Assembly (NCBI GenBank): GCA_016704895.1
Contig: JADIZG010000039.1
Span: 1-18,814, forward strand
DNA from: Betaproteobacteria bacterium
GTDB lineage: Bacteria; Pseudomonadota; Gammaproteobacteria; Burkholderiales; Casimicrobiaceae
DNA length: 18,814 nucleotides
Direction: 5' to 3'
The first letter of the stretch is position 1, and every line of letters begins with the position of its first letter. Below the pieces are notes generated by a model. The model was not told the DNA's origin. It saw nothing but the letters and a program-made list of their open reading frames with translations, and did no database searches. Made by a program: the position numbers and the translations under genes. Positions 7,742 to 14,831 of the stretch are shown one piece after another.

Positions 7742-8471
7742 ATGTCGAACGCAAGGAGCCTTGCCGTGCTGGTGCTGGCCGCGTCGCTTGCCGTCGCGGG
7801 AGCCGCGCAGGCCGAGGGCGGAAGCGGAAAGGGCCACAAGGCGAAGAAGGGCAAGCCGGCCCAGAGCGGGACCGCGACCGTGCACCGCTCGAAGGGCGCC
7901 GACGGCGTCACCGATCGCACCGTCACCGGGCCGAAGGGCAAGACGCAGACGATCGACCGCAGTCGCGGAGGCGACGGCGCCGTCGACGCGACGGTCACCG
8001 GCCGCAAGGGGCGGAACGTCGACGGTGGACAAGCAAGCACGCCCGGCCCCGACGGCCAAGACGCAGACGCACGCGGACGGCGCGATCGACGCCACGATCA
8101 CCGGCCGTCAGGGCGGAACGTCGACGGTGGATCGAAGCAAGGGCGCGGACGGCGTCACCGATCGCGTCGTCACCGGTCCCGGCGGCAAGACGCAGACGAT
8201 CGATCGCACGCGCGGCGGTGACGGTGCGATCGACGCGACGATCACCGGGCGTCAGGGCGGAACGTCGACGGTGGATCGAAGCAAGGGCGCGGACGGCGTC
8301 ACCGATCGCGTCGTGACCGGCCCCGGCGGCAAGACGCAGACGGTCGACCGCACGCGCGGCACGGACGGCGCGATCGACGCGACGATCACGGGGCGGCAGG
8401 GCGGAACGTCGGCGGTGGATCGCTCGCGCAACAGCGACGGAACGACCGACGCGACGATCGTTCGCAAGTGA
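7742..8471 (+). CDS. exported protein made of 24-residue tandem repeats, one frameshift
   Basis: Function unknown. After a signal peptide (MSNARSLAVLVLAASLAVAG, cleavage likely at AQA-EGG) and a basic linker (GKGHKAKKGKP), the rest of the roughly 242 residues is tandem copies of a 24-residue unit. The consensus is (V/I)-D-R-S/T-K/R-G-x-D-G-x-x-D-x-x-(V/I)-T-G-x-x-G-x-T-x-T. Two versions alternate, one ending GKTQT and one ending GGTST. The GxDGxxD core recalls calcium-binding repeats but lacks the first acidic ligands. The start ATG has GGAGG 6 bases upstream, the best ribosome site nearby. One extra base at 8009-8012 breaks the frame inside the second repeat; the repeat pattern resumes perfectly one frame over. 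It sits alone between guaD and the DUF748 gene. Periplasmic or surface location is inferred from the signal peptide. Confidence 0.75.
7880..8468 (+). repeat. 72/144-bp tandem repeat array inside the exported protein gene
   Basis: Units begin at 7880, 7952, 8025, 8127, 8199, 8271, 8343 and 8415, with a 72-base half period and a 144-base full period (GTCAGGGCGG at 8107, at 8251 and, with one change, at 8395). The 8025-8126 block is 102 rather than 144 bases: it has lost 42 bases and its sequence (VDKQARPAPTAKTQT, then ADGAIDATIT) is degenerate. The last unit is cut short by the stop codon. The copies from 8127 on are nearly identical in DNA, which suggests recent duplication or homogenisation. 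Confidence 0.9.
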
Positions 8472-8537
8472 GAGCCTTCGGCGCGGCCGCGCCGGTCGCC
8501 GCAGCGGCAGCGCCGGCGCGACCGCGCGGGTAGAATC

Positions 8538-8589
8538 GGAGGACGCGTCGACGCCGGGCAAATCAGCCCGGCGTGTCGGCGTGTCCTCC
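8538..8589. repeat. long imperfect inverted repeat directly before the DUF748 gene
   Basis: The left arm 8538-8559 (GGAGGACGCGTCGAC then GCCGGGC) pairs with 8566-8589 around the loop AAATCA. In RNA the arms form about 22 pairs including two wobble pairs, with one 2-base bulge. The right arm ends one base before the ATG at 8591, and the left arm starts right after TAGAAT (8531-8536), a plausible -10 box. No T-tract follows. It may act as an operator or a structured leader; GGAGGA, the only Shine-Dalgarno-like sequence, is in the far arm. Confidence 0.6.
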
Positions 8590-8590
8590 G

Positions 8591-11500
8591 ATGTCCGACA
8601 CGATCGCACCCTCCCCGCCAGCTCCACCCCGTCGGTCGTGGCTGCGCCGCCTCGCCATCGCCGCAGCAACGTTCGTCGCGCTGGTCGTCGTCGCCTGGCT
8701 CGCCGTTCCGCCGATCGTACGCTCGCAGCTCGAATCCAGGCTCACCGAGGCGCTCGGCCGCAAGACGACGGTCGAGGCGGTGGCCTTCGATCCGTTCCGG
8801 CTGCGCGTGACCGTCCGCAAGCTCGCGATCGCCGACGGTGACCGGCCCGCGCCGCTCGTCGCGTTCGACGAGCTCGTCGCCGACCTGTCGACTGCGTCGA
8901 TCTGGCATCGCGCGCCGGTGCTCGACGCGCTGAGGATCGTGCGTCCCGCGGTGTCGCTCTCGCGTGACCGCGACGGGCGCTACAACGTGCAGGACCTCGT
9001 CGATCGCGCGCCGTCGGAACCGGACGGCCCGACGCCGCGCTTCTCGCTCAACAACATCGAGGTCGACGACGGCGTGATCGCGTTCGACGACGGCGTCGCG
9101 GGCCGCAAGCACCGGGTCGAGGCGCTCGACGTCGCCATTCCGTTCCTCTCGTCGCTGCCCTACCAGACCGACATCCGCGTCACGCCGAAGCTGAACGCGA
9201 CGTTCAACGGGTCGCGCTTCGAGCTCGGCGGGACGTCCTCGCCGTTCGCCGAGCGGCCCGAGGCCACGCTGGACGTCGACCTCGACGCGCTGCCGCTGAA
9301 GGACTACGTCGCCTACCTGCCGTCGAAGCCGCGCATCGAGCTCGCCGGCGGTGCGCTGACGACCCGCCTCAAGGTCGCGTTCGTCGACGGCAAGCCCGGC
9401 GAGCGCCGGCTCGAAGTGCGCGGCGATGCGCGCGTCGACGCCCTCGCCGTCAAGCGCCGCGACGGATCGACGCTCGTCACCGCCGACCGGATCGCGCTCG
9501 CGCTCGACCGCATCGACGTATTCGGTCACGACGTGCGCATCGCGTCCGCGACGGTCGATGCGCCGGCGGTGGACCTGAAACGCCTCGCCGACGGGACGTT
9601 CGAGCTCGCGCAACCGCTGTTCGAACCGGCCGCCGCTGCGAGGCCCCGCGCCGACGCGCGCGCGAAGCCCGCTTCGGCGGCAGCGCCGGACAAGCCCTGG
9701 TCGATCACCGTGGCGAAGGCCGCGATCGCCAGGGGGACGATCGCGATGGCCGACGAGGGCTCGACGTTCCGCTCGACGCTGGTCGACGTCGCGGCCGAGG
9801 CGACCAACCTCTCGACGAAGCCGGGCGAGAAGGCGCACGTGAGCGTCGCGTTCGTCTCCGACGACCGCATCGCGTCGTTCAAGGCCGAGGCCGACGTCGA
9901 GCCGACGGTGCCCGCGGCGACCGGGACCTTCGAGCTCGGGAAGTTCTCGCTCGCGCTGCTGCTGCCGTTCTACCGGGACGCGCTCGCCGTCGACGTGCAG
10001 AAGGGCTCGCTCGACCTCGCGGCGCATTTCGCGCTCGGCGCCGACGGCAACGTCACGATGTCGCAGGGCGTCGCGTCGGTCAGGGAGCTGACGCTCGCGC
10101 TGCCGGGCAACCGCAACCCGCTGTGGCGGATGCCGGCGCTGGCGGTCGGCGGCATCGACGTCGACGTCGGGGCGCGCAAAGTCACGCTGGCGGAGATGCA
10201 GGGCCGCGACGTGAGGTTGCGCGCCGTGCGCGAGCGCGACGGGACGCTGGAGCTCGCCCGGATCGTGAAGAAGACGGAAAAGACCGGGTCCGCAGCTGGC
10301 GAGCCCGGCTGGTCGATGCAGGTGAAGCGCATCGCGTTCGAGCGCAGCGCGATCGACATCGAGGACCGCGTGCCGGAGCCCGCGGTCAAGCTCGCGCTCC
10401 GGAGCGTGTCCGCGACCATCACCGACTGGTCCAACGCTCCCGGCGCCAGGGCGGGGCTTGCGCTCCGCACGCAGGTGGGCGAGGGCGGCCGGCTCGCGTT
10501 CACCGGTCCGTTCGCCATCGACCCGTTCTCGATCGCGGGGCGCCTCGACGCGTCGGGGCTCGCGCTCGTCATGGCGCGCCCCTACGTCGAGCCGCACGTC
10601 AACGTCGTGCTGACCGGCGGGACGCTCGCCGCGAAGGGCGAGCTGGCGCTCGCCGTCGTCGAGAACGCGCCCGTGCGCGCGACGTGGAAGGGCGACGTGA
10701 CGGTGACCGACTTCGCCTCGCTCGACCGCCCGACGTCGTCGGATCTCGCGCGATGGAAGGCGCTTGCGCTCGACGGACTCGACGTTGCGACCGAACCGCT
10801 CCGCGTCGCGGTGAACCGGGTCGGCGTCGAGGATTTCTACACGCGCGTGATCGTCTACCAGGACGGGTCGCTCAACCTGACGCGCCTGCTCACGCCGGGC
10901 GCGGAACCCGAGCCCGCACCGGATGCGAAGCCCGCGCCGCCACCGGTGACGCCGGCGGGGGAGCGCAAGCCGCTGCCGATCACCATCGGCAGGATCGAGC
11001 TCGCGCGCGGCAACGTGAACTTCTCCGACTTCTTCGTGCGCCCGAACTACTCGGTGAACCTGACCGACGTGGCCGGCAACGTGTCGGCGATGTCGGCGGA
11101 CCTGGCGGGGGACGTCGCGATCTCGGCGCGCGTCGACCGGACGGCGCCGGTCGACGTGTCCGGCCGCATCAGTCCGTTCGCGAAGGAGCTGACGCTCGAC
11201 ATCGCCGCGAAGGCGAGCAACGTCGACCTGCCGTCGCTCACGCCCTATTCGGTCAAGTACGCCGGCTACGGGATCGAGAAGGGCAAGCTCACGTTCGACG
11301 TGCGCTACAAGGTCGAGAACCGCAGGCTCGCGGCCGAGAACCGGCTCGTGCTCGACCAGCTGACGTTCAACCCGCAGCGCGTCGACAGCCCGACGGCGAC
11401 CAGGCTGCCGGTGCTGCTCGCCGTCGCGCTGCTCAAGGACTCGCGCGGCGTGATCGACATCCAGCTGCCGATCTCGGGCTCGCTCGACGACCCCCAGTTC

Positions 11501-12211
11501 TCGGTAGGCGGGCTCATCGTCCGCGTCATCGTCAACCTGATCACGAAGGCGATCACGGCTCCGTTCGCGCTGCTGGCGGCGGTATTCGGCGGCGGCGAGG
11601 AACTCTCGACGGTCCCGTTCGCGTACGGCGTCGCCGCGATCGGCGCGGATGCGCAGAAGCGCATCGACACGCTCGGCAAGGCGCTCGCCGATCGTCCGGG
11701 GCTCAAGCTCGACATCGGCGGGCGCGCCGATCCCGAGGCGGACCGCGAGGCGCTGCGCCGCGCGGCGGTCGAGGACGCGATCAAGCGCGCGAAGTTGAAG
11801 TCGCTCGCTTCGTCGGACAATGCGCCCGTGTCGGTCGACCAGGTGGCGATCGGCGCCGAAGAGCGCACGCGCTGGCTCACGGCGGCGTACCGCGCATCGT
11901 CGATCAAGGAGCGGCCGCGCAACGCGATCGGCATGCTGAAGGACGTCCCGCCGGTCGAGATGGAGGCGATGCTGCTGGCCGACGCGAAGGTCGAGGACGA
12001 CGCGCTCGTGCTGCTCGCGAACGCGCGCGCGCAGGCCGTCAAGGACGCGCTCGCGACGAAGGGCGTCGCCGGCGAGCGGCTGTTCCTGACCGCGCCGAAG
12101 GTCGCCGCCGCGGGAGCCACGGCGGCGGCGGTCACCGCCGAGGCCACGCCGGGCGCGCAGGCGCCCGCCGCACCGGCGTCGCTCGCGCGCGTCGACCTGG
12201 CGTTGCGCTGA
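8591..12211 (+). CDS. AsmA-like DUF748 domain-containing protein
   Basis: A 1206-residue protein of the DUF748/AsmA-like superfamily, envelope proteins related to YicH, YhdP and TamB that are thought to form long beta-groove bridges for phospholipids or to affect outer-membrane assembly. It has a cytoplasmic Pro/Arg-rich N-terminus, one membrane helix at about residues 22-45 (LAIAAATFVALVVVAWLAVP), and then an almost wholly periplasmic body of repeated beta-strand segments (LGRKTTVEAVAFDPFRLRVT, FSLNNIEVDDGVIAFDD, ITIGRIELARGNVNFSDFFV, GVIDIQLPISGSLDDPQFSV). The last 150 residues (FAYGVAAIGADAQKRIDTLG, LKLDIGGRADPEADREALRR) match the family's C-terminal region. The ATG at 8591 is chosen over a GTG at 8573 because the latter lies inside the inverted repeat. 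The frame is uninterrupted over 3.6 kb. The gene appears monocistronic. Confidence 0.9.
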   Translation: MSDTIAPSPPAPPRRSWLRRLAIAAATFVALVVVAWLAVPPIVRSQLESRLTEALGRKTTVEAVAFDPFRLRVTVRKLAIADGDRPAPLVAFDELVADLSTASIWHRAPVLDALRIVRPAVSLSRDRDGRYNVQDLVDRAPSEPDGPTPRFSLNNIEVDDGVIAFDDGVAGRKHRVEALDVAIPFLSSLPYQTDIRVTPKLNATFNGSRFELGGTSSPFAERPEATLDVDLDALPLKDYVAYLPSKPRIELAGGALTTRLKVAFVDGKPGERRLEVRGDARVDALAVKRRDGSTLVTADRIALALDRIDVFGHDVRIASATVDAPAVDLKRLADGTFELAQPLFEPAAAARPRADARAKPASAAAPDKPWSITVAKAAIARGTIAMADEGSTFRSTLVDVAAEATNLSTKPGEKAHVSVAFVSDDRIASFKAEADVEPTVPAATGTFELGKFSLALLLPFYRDALAVDVQKGSLDLAAHFALGADGNVTMSQGVASVRELTLALPGNRNPLWRMPALAVGGIDVDVGARKVTLAEMQGRDVRLRAVRERDGTLELARIVKKTEKTGSAAGEPGWSMQVKRIAFERSAIDIEDRVPEPAVKLALRSVSATITDWSNAPGARAGLALRTQVGEGGRLAFTGPFAIDPFSIAGRLDASGLALVMARPYVEPHVNVVLTGGTLAAKGELALAVVENAPVRATWKGDVTVTDFASLDRPTSSDLARWKALALDGLDVATEPLRVAVNRVGVEDFYTRVIVYQDGSLNLTRLLTPGAEPEPAPDAKPAPPPVTPAGERKPLPITIGRIELARGNVNFSDFFVRPNYSVNLTDVAGNVSAMSADLAGDVAISARVDRTAPVDVSGRISPFAKELTLDIAAKASNVDLPSLTPYSVKYAGYGIEKGKLTFDVRYKVENRRLAAENRLVLDQLTFNPQRVDSPTATRLPVLLAVALLKDSRGVIDIQLPISGSLDDPQFSVGGLIVRVIVNLITKAITAPFALLAAVFGGGEELSTVPFAYGVAAIGADAQKRIDTLGKALADRPGLKLDIGGRADPEADREALRRAAVEDAIKRAKLKSLASSDNAPVSVDQVAIGAEERTRWLTAAYRASSIKERPRNAIGMLKDVPPVEMEAMLLADAKVEDDALVLLANARAQAVKDALATKGVAGERLFLTAPKVAAAGATAAAVTAEATPGAQAPAAPASLARVDLALR

Positions 12212-12248
12212 CGCTCGGTATCGGACGCGCGTGCGGCGCCGCCGTCGG

Positions 12249-12277
12249 TTGCCGCGGCCCATGGGCGGAGCCACAAT
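12249..12277 (+). promoter_or_regulatory. candidate sigma-70-type promoter for the small exported protein
   Basis: TTGCCG (12249-12254) and CACAAT (12272-12277) are spaced by 17 bases and lie 31 bases upstream of the ATG at 12308. The match is partial in each box, but spacing and position are right. Confidence 0.4.
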
Positions 12278-12307
12278 GCGCCGGGGACCGCATCAGGAGG
12301 AAGGCGC

Positions 12308-12766
12308 ATGAAGATCATCGTGGCGATGCTGGCAACGTGTCTCGCGGCGACGCTCCTGCCGGTCGCCGGACTCGCCGCGACGCCGGCGCAGGAGCAGGCG
12401 TTCGTCGACACCTACCGGAAGGCGTTCGAGGGCAAGGACGCGAAGACGCTGCACTCGCTGATGTACACGGAGGGGGCGGATCCGAAGGCGCTCGGGTTCT
12501 ACCGGATGATGACCACCGTGGGCATGGGCTCGAAGGTCGCGTCGATCGCGCTCGTCGACCTTACGGCCGAGGATCGTGCGCGCGCCGACCGGACGATGCC
12601 CTCGCCCGACGGCAGGTCGCTCAAGCTCTCGCTCAGGCCGGTGAAGAAGCTCGTGATCCGCGTCGAGACGAAGACCGCGGACTCGTCGTCGACCGGCACG
12701 AGCGAGGTGTTCGTCGCCGAGCACGACGGGAAGCTGTGGATCCCGGTGCCGGCGCCCGCCAAATGA
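12308..12766 (+). CDS. small exported protein of unknown function
   Basis: A 152-residue protein. MKIIVAMLATCLAATLLPVA is a signal peptide, with cleavage probably after GLAA near residue 23-24. The mature part starts TPAQEQAFVDTYRKAFEGKD and resembles NTF2/SnoaL-like or DUF4440-type small periplasmic folds (a helix with YRKAFEGKDAKTLHSLMY, then strands ending in EVFVAEHDGKLWIPVPAPAK), but no family motif is certain. The start is well supported by AGGAGG 7 bases before the ATG. It follows the DUF748 gene by 96 bases on the same strand with its own candidate promoter, so co-transcription is not required. Its stop codon is followed within 5 bases by a palindrome cluster. The frame is intact. Confidence 0.8.
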   Translation: MKIIVAMLATCLAATLLPVAGLAATPAQEQAFVDTYRKAFEGKDAKTLHSLMYTEGADPKALGFYRMMTTVGMGSKVASIALVDLTAEDRARADRTMPSPDGRSLKLSLRPVKKLVIRVETKTADSSSTGTSEVFVAEHDGKLWIPVPAPAK

Positions 12767-12770
12767 AGCC

Positions 12771-12807
12771 GGTGTCAGACACGGTGTCAGACACGGTGTC
12801 TGACACC
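12771..12807. repeat. cluster of three GTGTCAGACAC palindromes (REP-like)
   Basis: GGTGTCAGACAC occurs twice head to tail (12771-12782 and 12783-12794), followed by GGTGTCTGACACC (12795-12807), the same palindrome seen from the other strand. Each copy is GTGTC-A/T-GACAC. The phase is exactly 12 bases, so the block reads VSDT-VSDT in translation on both strands. Similar GTGTC/GACAC palindromes are, to my knowledge, dispersed REP-type elements in many proteobacteria; no REP-associated tyrosine transposase is present here. Confidence 0.75.
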
Positions 12808-12815
12808 GCTGGTCG

Positions 12816-13019
12816 ATGAGCGCGTCCGCACACCTGCTCCCCGAGCACGAAGGGCTGCGCCACGCGGTCGCGTGGCTCCTCGAACGGGGGACGTGGACGC
12901 CGGAGCTCGTCGACGAGGCGAGCAGGCGCTTCGACCTCTCGCCGGTGGACGAGGAGTTCCTGCTGATCGAGGCCGCGCGCCTGGCCAACGCGGCGAGCGT
13001 GCCGCCCGGGCGGCGCTAG
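12816..13019 (+). CDS. 67-residue conserved-looking protein of unknown function
   Basis: The sequence begins MSASAHLLPEHEGLRHAVAW, continues LLERGTWTPELVDEASRRFD and ends in a region with LSPVDEEFLLIEAARLANA. It reads as two or three amphipathic helices and has no signal peptide or membrane segment, so it is predicted to be a small cytoplasmic helical protein. I cannot assign a function. The start must be the ATG at 12816 because an in-frame TGA occurs at 12801-12803, inside the palindrome cluster. No Shine-Dalgarno is visible: the 45 bases upstream are occupied by the repeat. It ends 8 bases from the convergent stop of the thioredoxin-like gene. Codon use follows the genome pattern, which supports it being real. 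Confidence 0.65.
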   Translation: MSASAHLLPEHEGLRHAVAWLLERGTWTPELVDEASRRFDLSPVDEEFLLIEAARLANAASVPPGRR

Positions 13020-13027
13020 CGCTCCGG

Positions 13028-13273
13028 TCAGCCCGCCGCCTCGCGGATCCATCCCGCCACGGTCGCGGTGGCAGGCAGCCTTCCGGACGACACGAGCCTG
13101 CCGTCGATCCACAGCCCCGGCGTCCTGACGACGTCGTGGGCGATGATCTCCTGCATGTCGGTCACCTTGACGATCTCGCCGGCGATGCCCGTCTCGGCGA
13201 GCGCCTGGCGCGCGATCTCCTCGAGCTTGCGGCAGTTCGCGCAGCCCGGGCCCAGCACCTTGATCGTGATCAT
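13028..13273 (-). CDS. small thioredoxin/glutaredoxin-like redox-active disulfide protein
   Basis: An 81-residue protein with one thioredoxin-fold domain: a beta strand MITIKVLGPG, the active site C11-A-N-C14, the helix RKLEEIARQALAETG, then EIVKVTDMQEII, the conserved cis-Pro region VVRTPGLWIDGRLVSSGRLP and a C-terminal helix. This is the TM0996/MTH895-type 'redox-active disulfide protein 2' family. Its ATG overlaps the stop of the permease gene by 4 bases (ATGA), so the two are translationally coupled. Members of this family are recurrently found next to PF03773 permeases, which suggests that it delivers reducing power to, or handles a thiol-reactive substrate of, the permease (inference). 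The frame is intact and the family assignment is firm; the physiological substrate is unknown. Confidence 0.88.
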   Translation of the reverse strand: MITIKVLGPGCANCRKLEEIARQALAETGIAGEIVKVTDMQEIIAHDVVRTPGLWIDGRLVSSGRLPATATVAGWIREAAG

Positions 13274-14748
13274 GCGTGGTCTTCCTGTCGCCGAGGGGCG
13301 GAAAGCATCGCGCCCGCGCGCCGGACGGCGAGCGCGAGCACGACGATGAAGGCGGCGACGCCGGACGCGAGCGCGACGAGCGGCGTGCCGTCGATCCACG
13401 CGCCGTAGGTGAGTCCCGCGGCGGTGCTGAACAGCGCGACGAAGCCCACGTAGGTCCACGCCTTGCGGCGCCCGACGATCGCCGAGATGATCAGGATGCT
13501 CTGCAGCGAAAGCTCGGGATCGGCCATCAGGTAGGCGAGCAGCGGGCCGCGGTGCATGCCGAGGTCGAGGAACATCTTCGCGACCGGCACCTCGACGAGC
13601 GTCGGGAAATACATGAAGACGCCGAACGTCACGCCGGCGAGGTTGCCGGCCAGCGTGTTGCGTCCGGCGAGCGCTTCGATCCATTCGGGCCGGATGACGG
13701 CACGCATCATGCCGACGACGAAGACGCCGACGACGAGCAGCGGGAAGATCTGCTTGACGAAGCGCCACGATTCCCACAGCCAGGACTGGACGTCCTCGCG
13801 CGGGAGCGCGCGTCGCGCGGTCGCGGCGATGAGCGCGAGGCACGCCGCGATCGCGAAGAACTTGCCCGGGACGCCGATCGCGAGGCCGCGCGCGTCGGCC
13901 CGGACGACGAGGCTCGCGACGAGCAGCGTCACCGCGATCAGCGCGATGCTCGCGCGCGTCCAGCCGTCGAAGCCGTCGAGGATGTTCTCGAGGCCGCGCC
14001 AGGCGCACACGCCGATCGCCGCCAGCAGGACGATCAGCACGACCCCCTGGACCGACACGCCTTCCTCGCCGCGGGCGGCGTCGAAGGGCACGAGCCGGTC
14101 GAGCGCCGCCTGCCAGGGAAGCGTGTCGGCGAACGGAAGCGTCAGCTCCACCACCGGCGAGGTCAGCCACGAGAGCTTCAGCGTGCCTGCGAGCAGCAGC
14201 ACGACCCACAGCGCGATGAACGCGAGCGCCGCGCGGCTCATCCCCGCCTCCGCCTGCGCGGCGAACATCGTGTCGGTCGAGCGGTCGCGCGCCGCGTCGT
14301 CGGCGCGGAACAGCAGCGCCATCACGAGCCCGATGCCGATGCCGAACGCGAGCGAGAGCACGAGGCGCGCGATCGCGAGGTCGGGGCCGATCACGCTGCT
14401 CGTGTAGACCAGCGCGAGGATGTTCGCGGCCGGCGCGAAGAACAGGAACGTCATCGCCGGCCCGATGCCCGCGCCCTTCCGGTAGATGCCGGCGAACAGC
14501 GGGACGATCGTGCACGAGCAGACCGCGAGCAGGGACCCCGCGGCGGCCGCGGCCGGATACGAGACGGTGCGCCGCGTGTTGCGGCCGAGGAAGCGCGTGA
14601 TCGCCTCCTTCGGGATCAGCGCCGTCATGCCGCCCGCGATGAAGAACGCGGGCAGCAGGCACAGCAGCACGTGGGCGGCGAGGTAGGCGGCGAGGTTGCC
14701 CGCGCCGCTCTCGACCAGCTTCGCGATCAACGCAAATCCCGCATCCAT
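13270..14748 (-). CDS. permease of the ArsP/DUF318 (PF03773) type
   Basis: A 492-residue inner-membrane protein with about ten hydrophobic segments in two halves. Family hallmarks are PAFFIAGGMTALIPKEAITR, then the Cys motif AVCSCTIVPLFAGIYRKGAG (C77 and C79) followed by MTFLFFAPAANILAL, and in the second half FGVFMYFPTLVEVPVAKMFL and LMADPELSLQSILIISAIVG. Relatives include ArsP, which exports trivalent organoarsenicals, and other permeases of unproven substrate. The paired cysteines and the coupled CxxC protein fit a thiol-binding metalloid substrate (inference). No ArsR-type regulator or arsenic-resistance enzyme is nearby. The ATG at 14746-14748 gives MDAGFALIAKLVESG; a weak CAGG precedes it. 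A 4-base overlap with the thioredoxin-like gene downstream defines a two-gene operon. Confidence 0.88.
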   Translation of the reverse strand: MDAGFALIAKLVESGAGNLAAYLAAHVLLCLLPAFFIAGGMTALIPKEAITRFLGRNTRRTVSYPAAAAAGSLLAVCSCTIVPLFAGIYRKGAGIGPAMTFLFFAPAANILALVYTSSVIGPDLAIARLVLSLAFGIGIGLVMALLFRADDAARDRSTDTMFAAQAEAGMSRAALAFIALWVVLLLAGTLKLSWLTSPVVELTLPFADTLPWQAALDRLVPFDAARGEEGVSVQGVVLIVLLAAIGVCAWRGLENILDGFDGWTRASIALIAVTLLVASLVVRADARGLAIGVPGKFFAIAACLALIAATARRALPREDVQSWLWESWRFVKQIFPLLVVGVFVVGMMRAVIRPEWIEALAGRNTLAGNLAGVTFGVFMYFPTLVEVPVAKMFLDLGMHRGPLLAYLMADPELSLQSILIISAIVGRRKAWTYVGFVALFSTAAGLTYGAWIDGTPLVALASGVAAFIVVLALAVRRAGAMLSAPRRQEDHA

Positions 14749-14831
14749 CCTGTTGATTGTGCCTGCAACGAGGCGGGCGGACGCTGACGCCGGTCAAGCA
14801 GGCAGCGAGGCGAGGGGGCCGGCGTCGTCCT

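Noticed and set aside
7995..8669. Minus-strand repeat-containing open frame opposite the exported repeat protein
   Set aside because: Its repeats are the mirror of the plus-strand array. Only the plus strand has a signal peptide and a strong ribosome site.
8252..12274. 1340-codon minus-strand open frame opposite the DUF748 gene
   Set aside because: Arg-rich, low-complexity translation typical of the antisense frame of a GC-rich gene; no domain seen, while the plus strand shows a coherent membrane helix and AsmA-like segments.
12338..12343. Possible lipobox cysteine (LATC) in the small exported protein
   Set aside because: It comes too early in the hydrophobic region and Thr before the Cys is atypical; a standard signal-peptidase-I site fits better.
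13020..13027. Terminator search in the convergent gaps at 4525-4532 and 13020-13027
   Set aside because: Each gap is only 8 bases and no stem-loop is present; termination must occur inside the neighbouring genes or by Rho.
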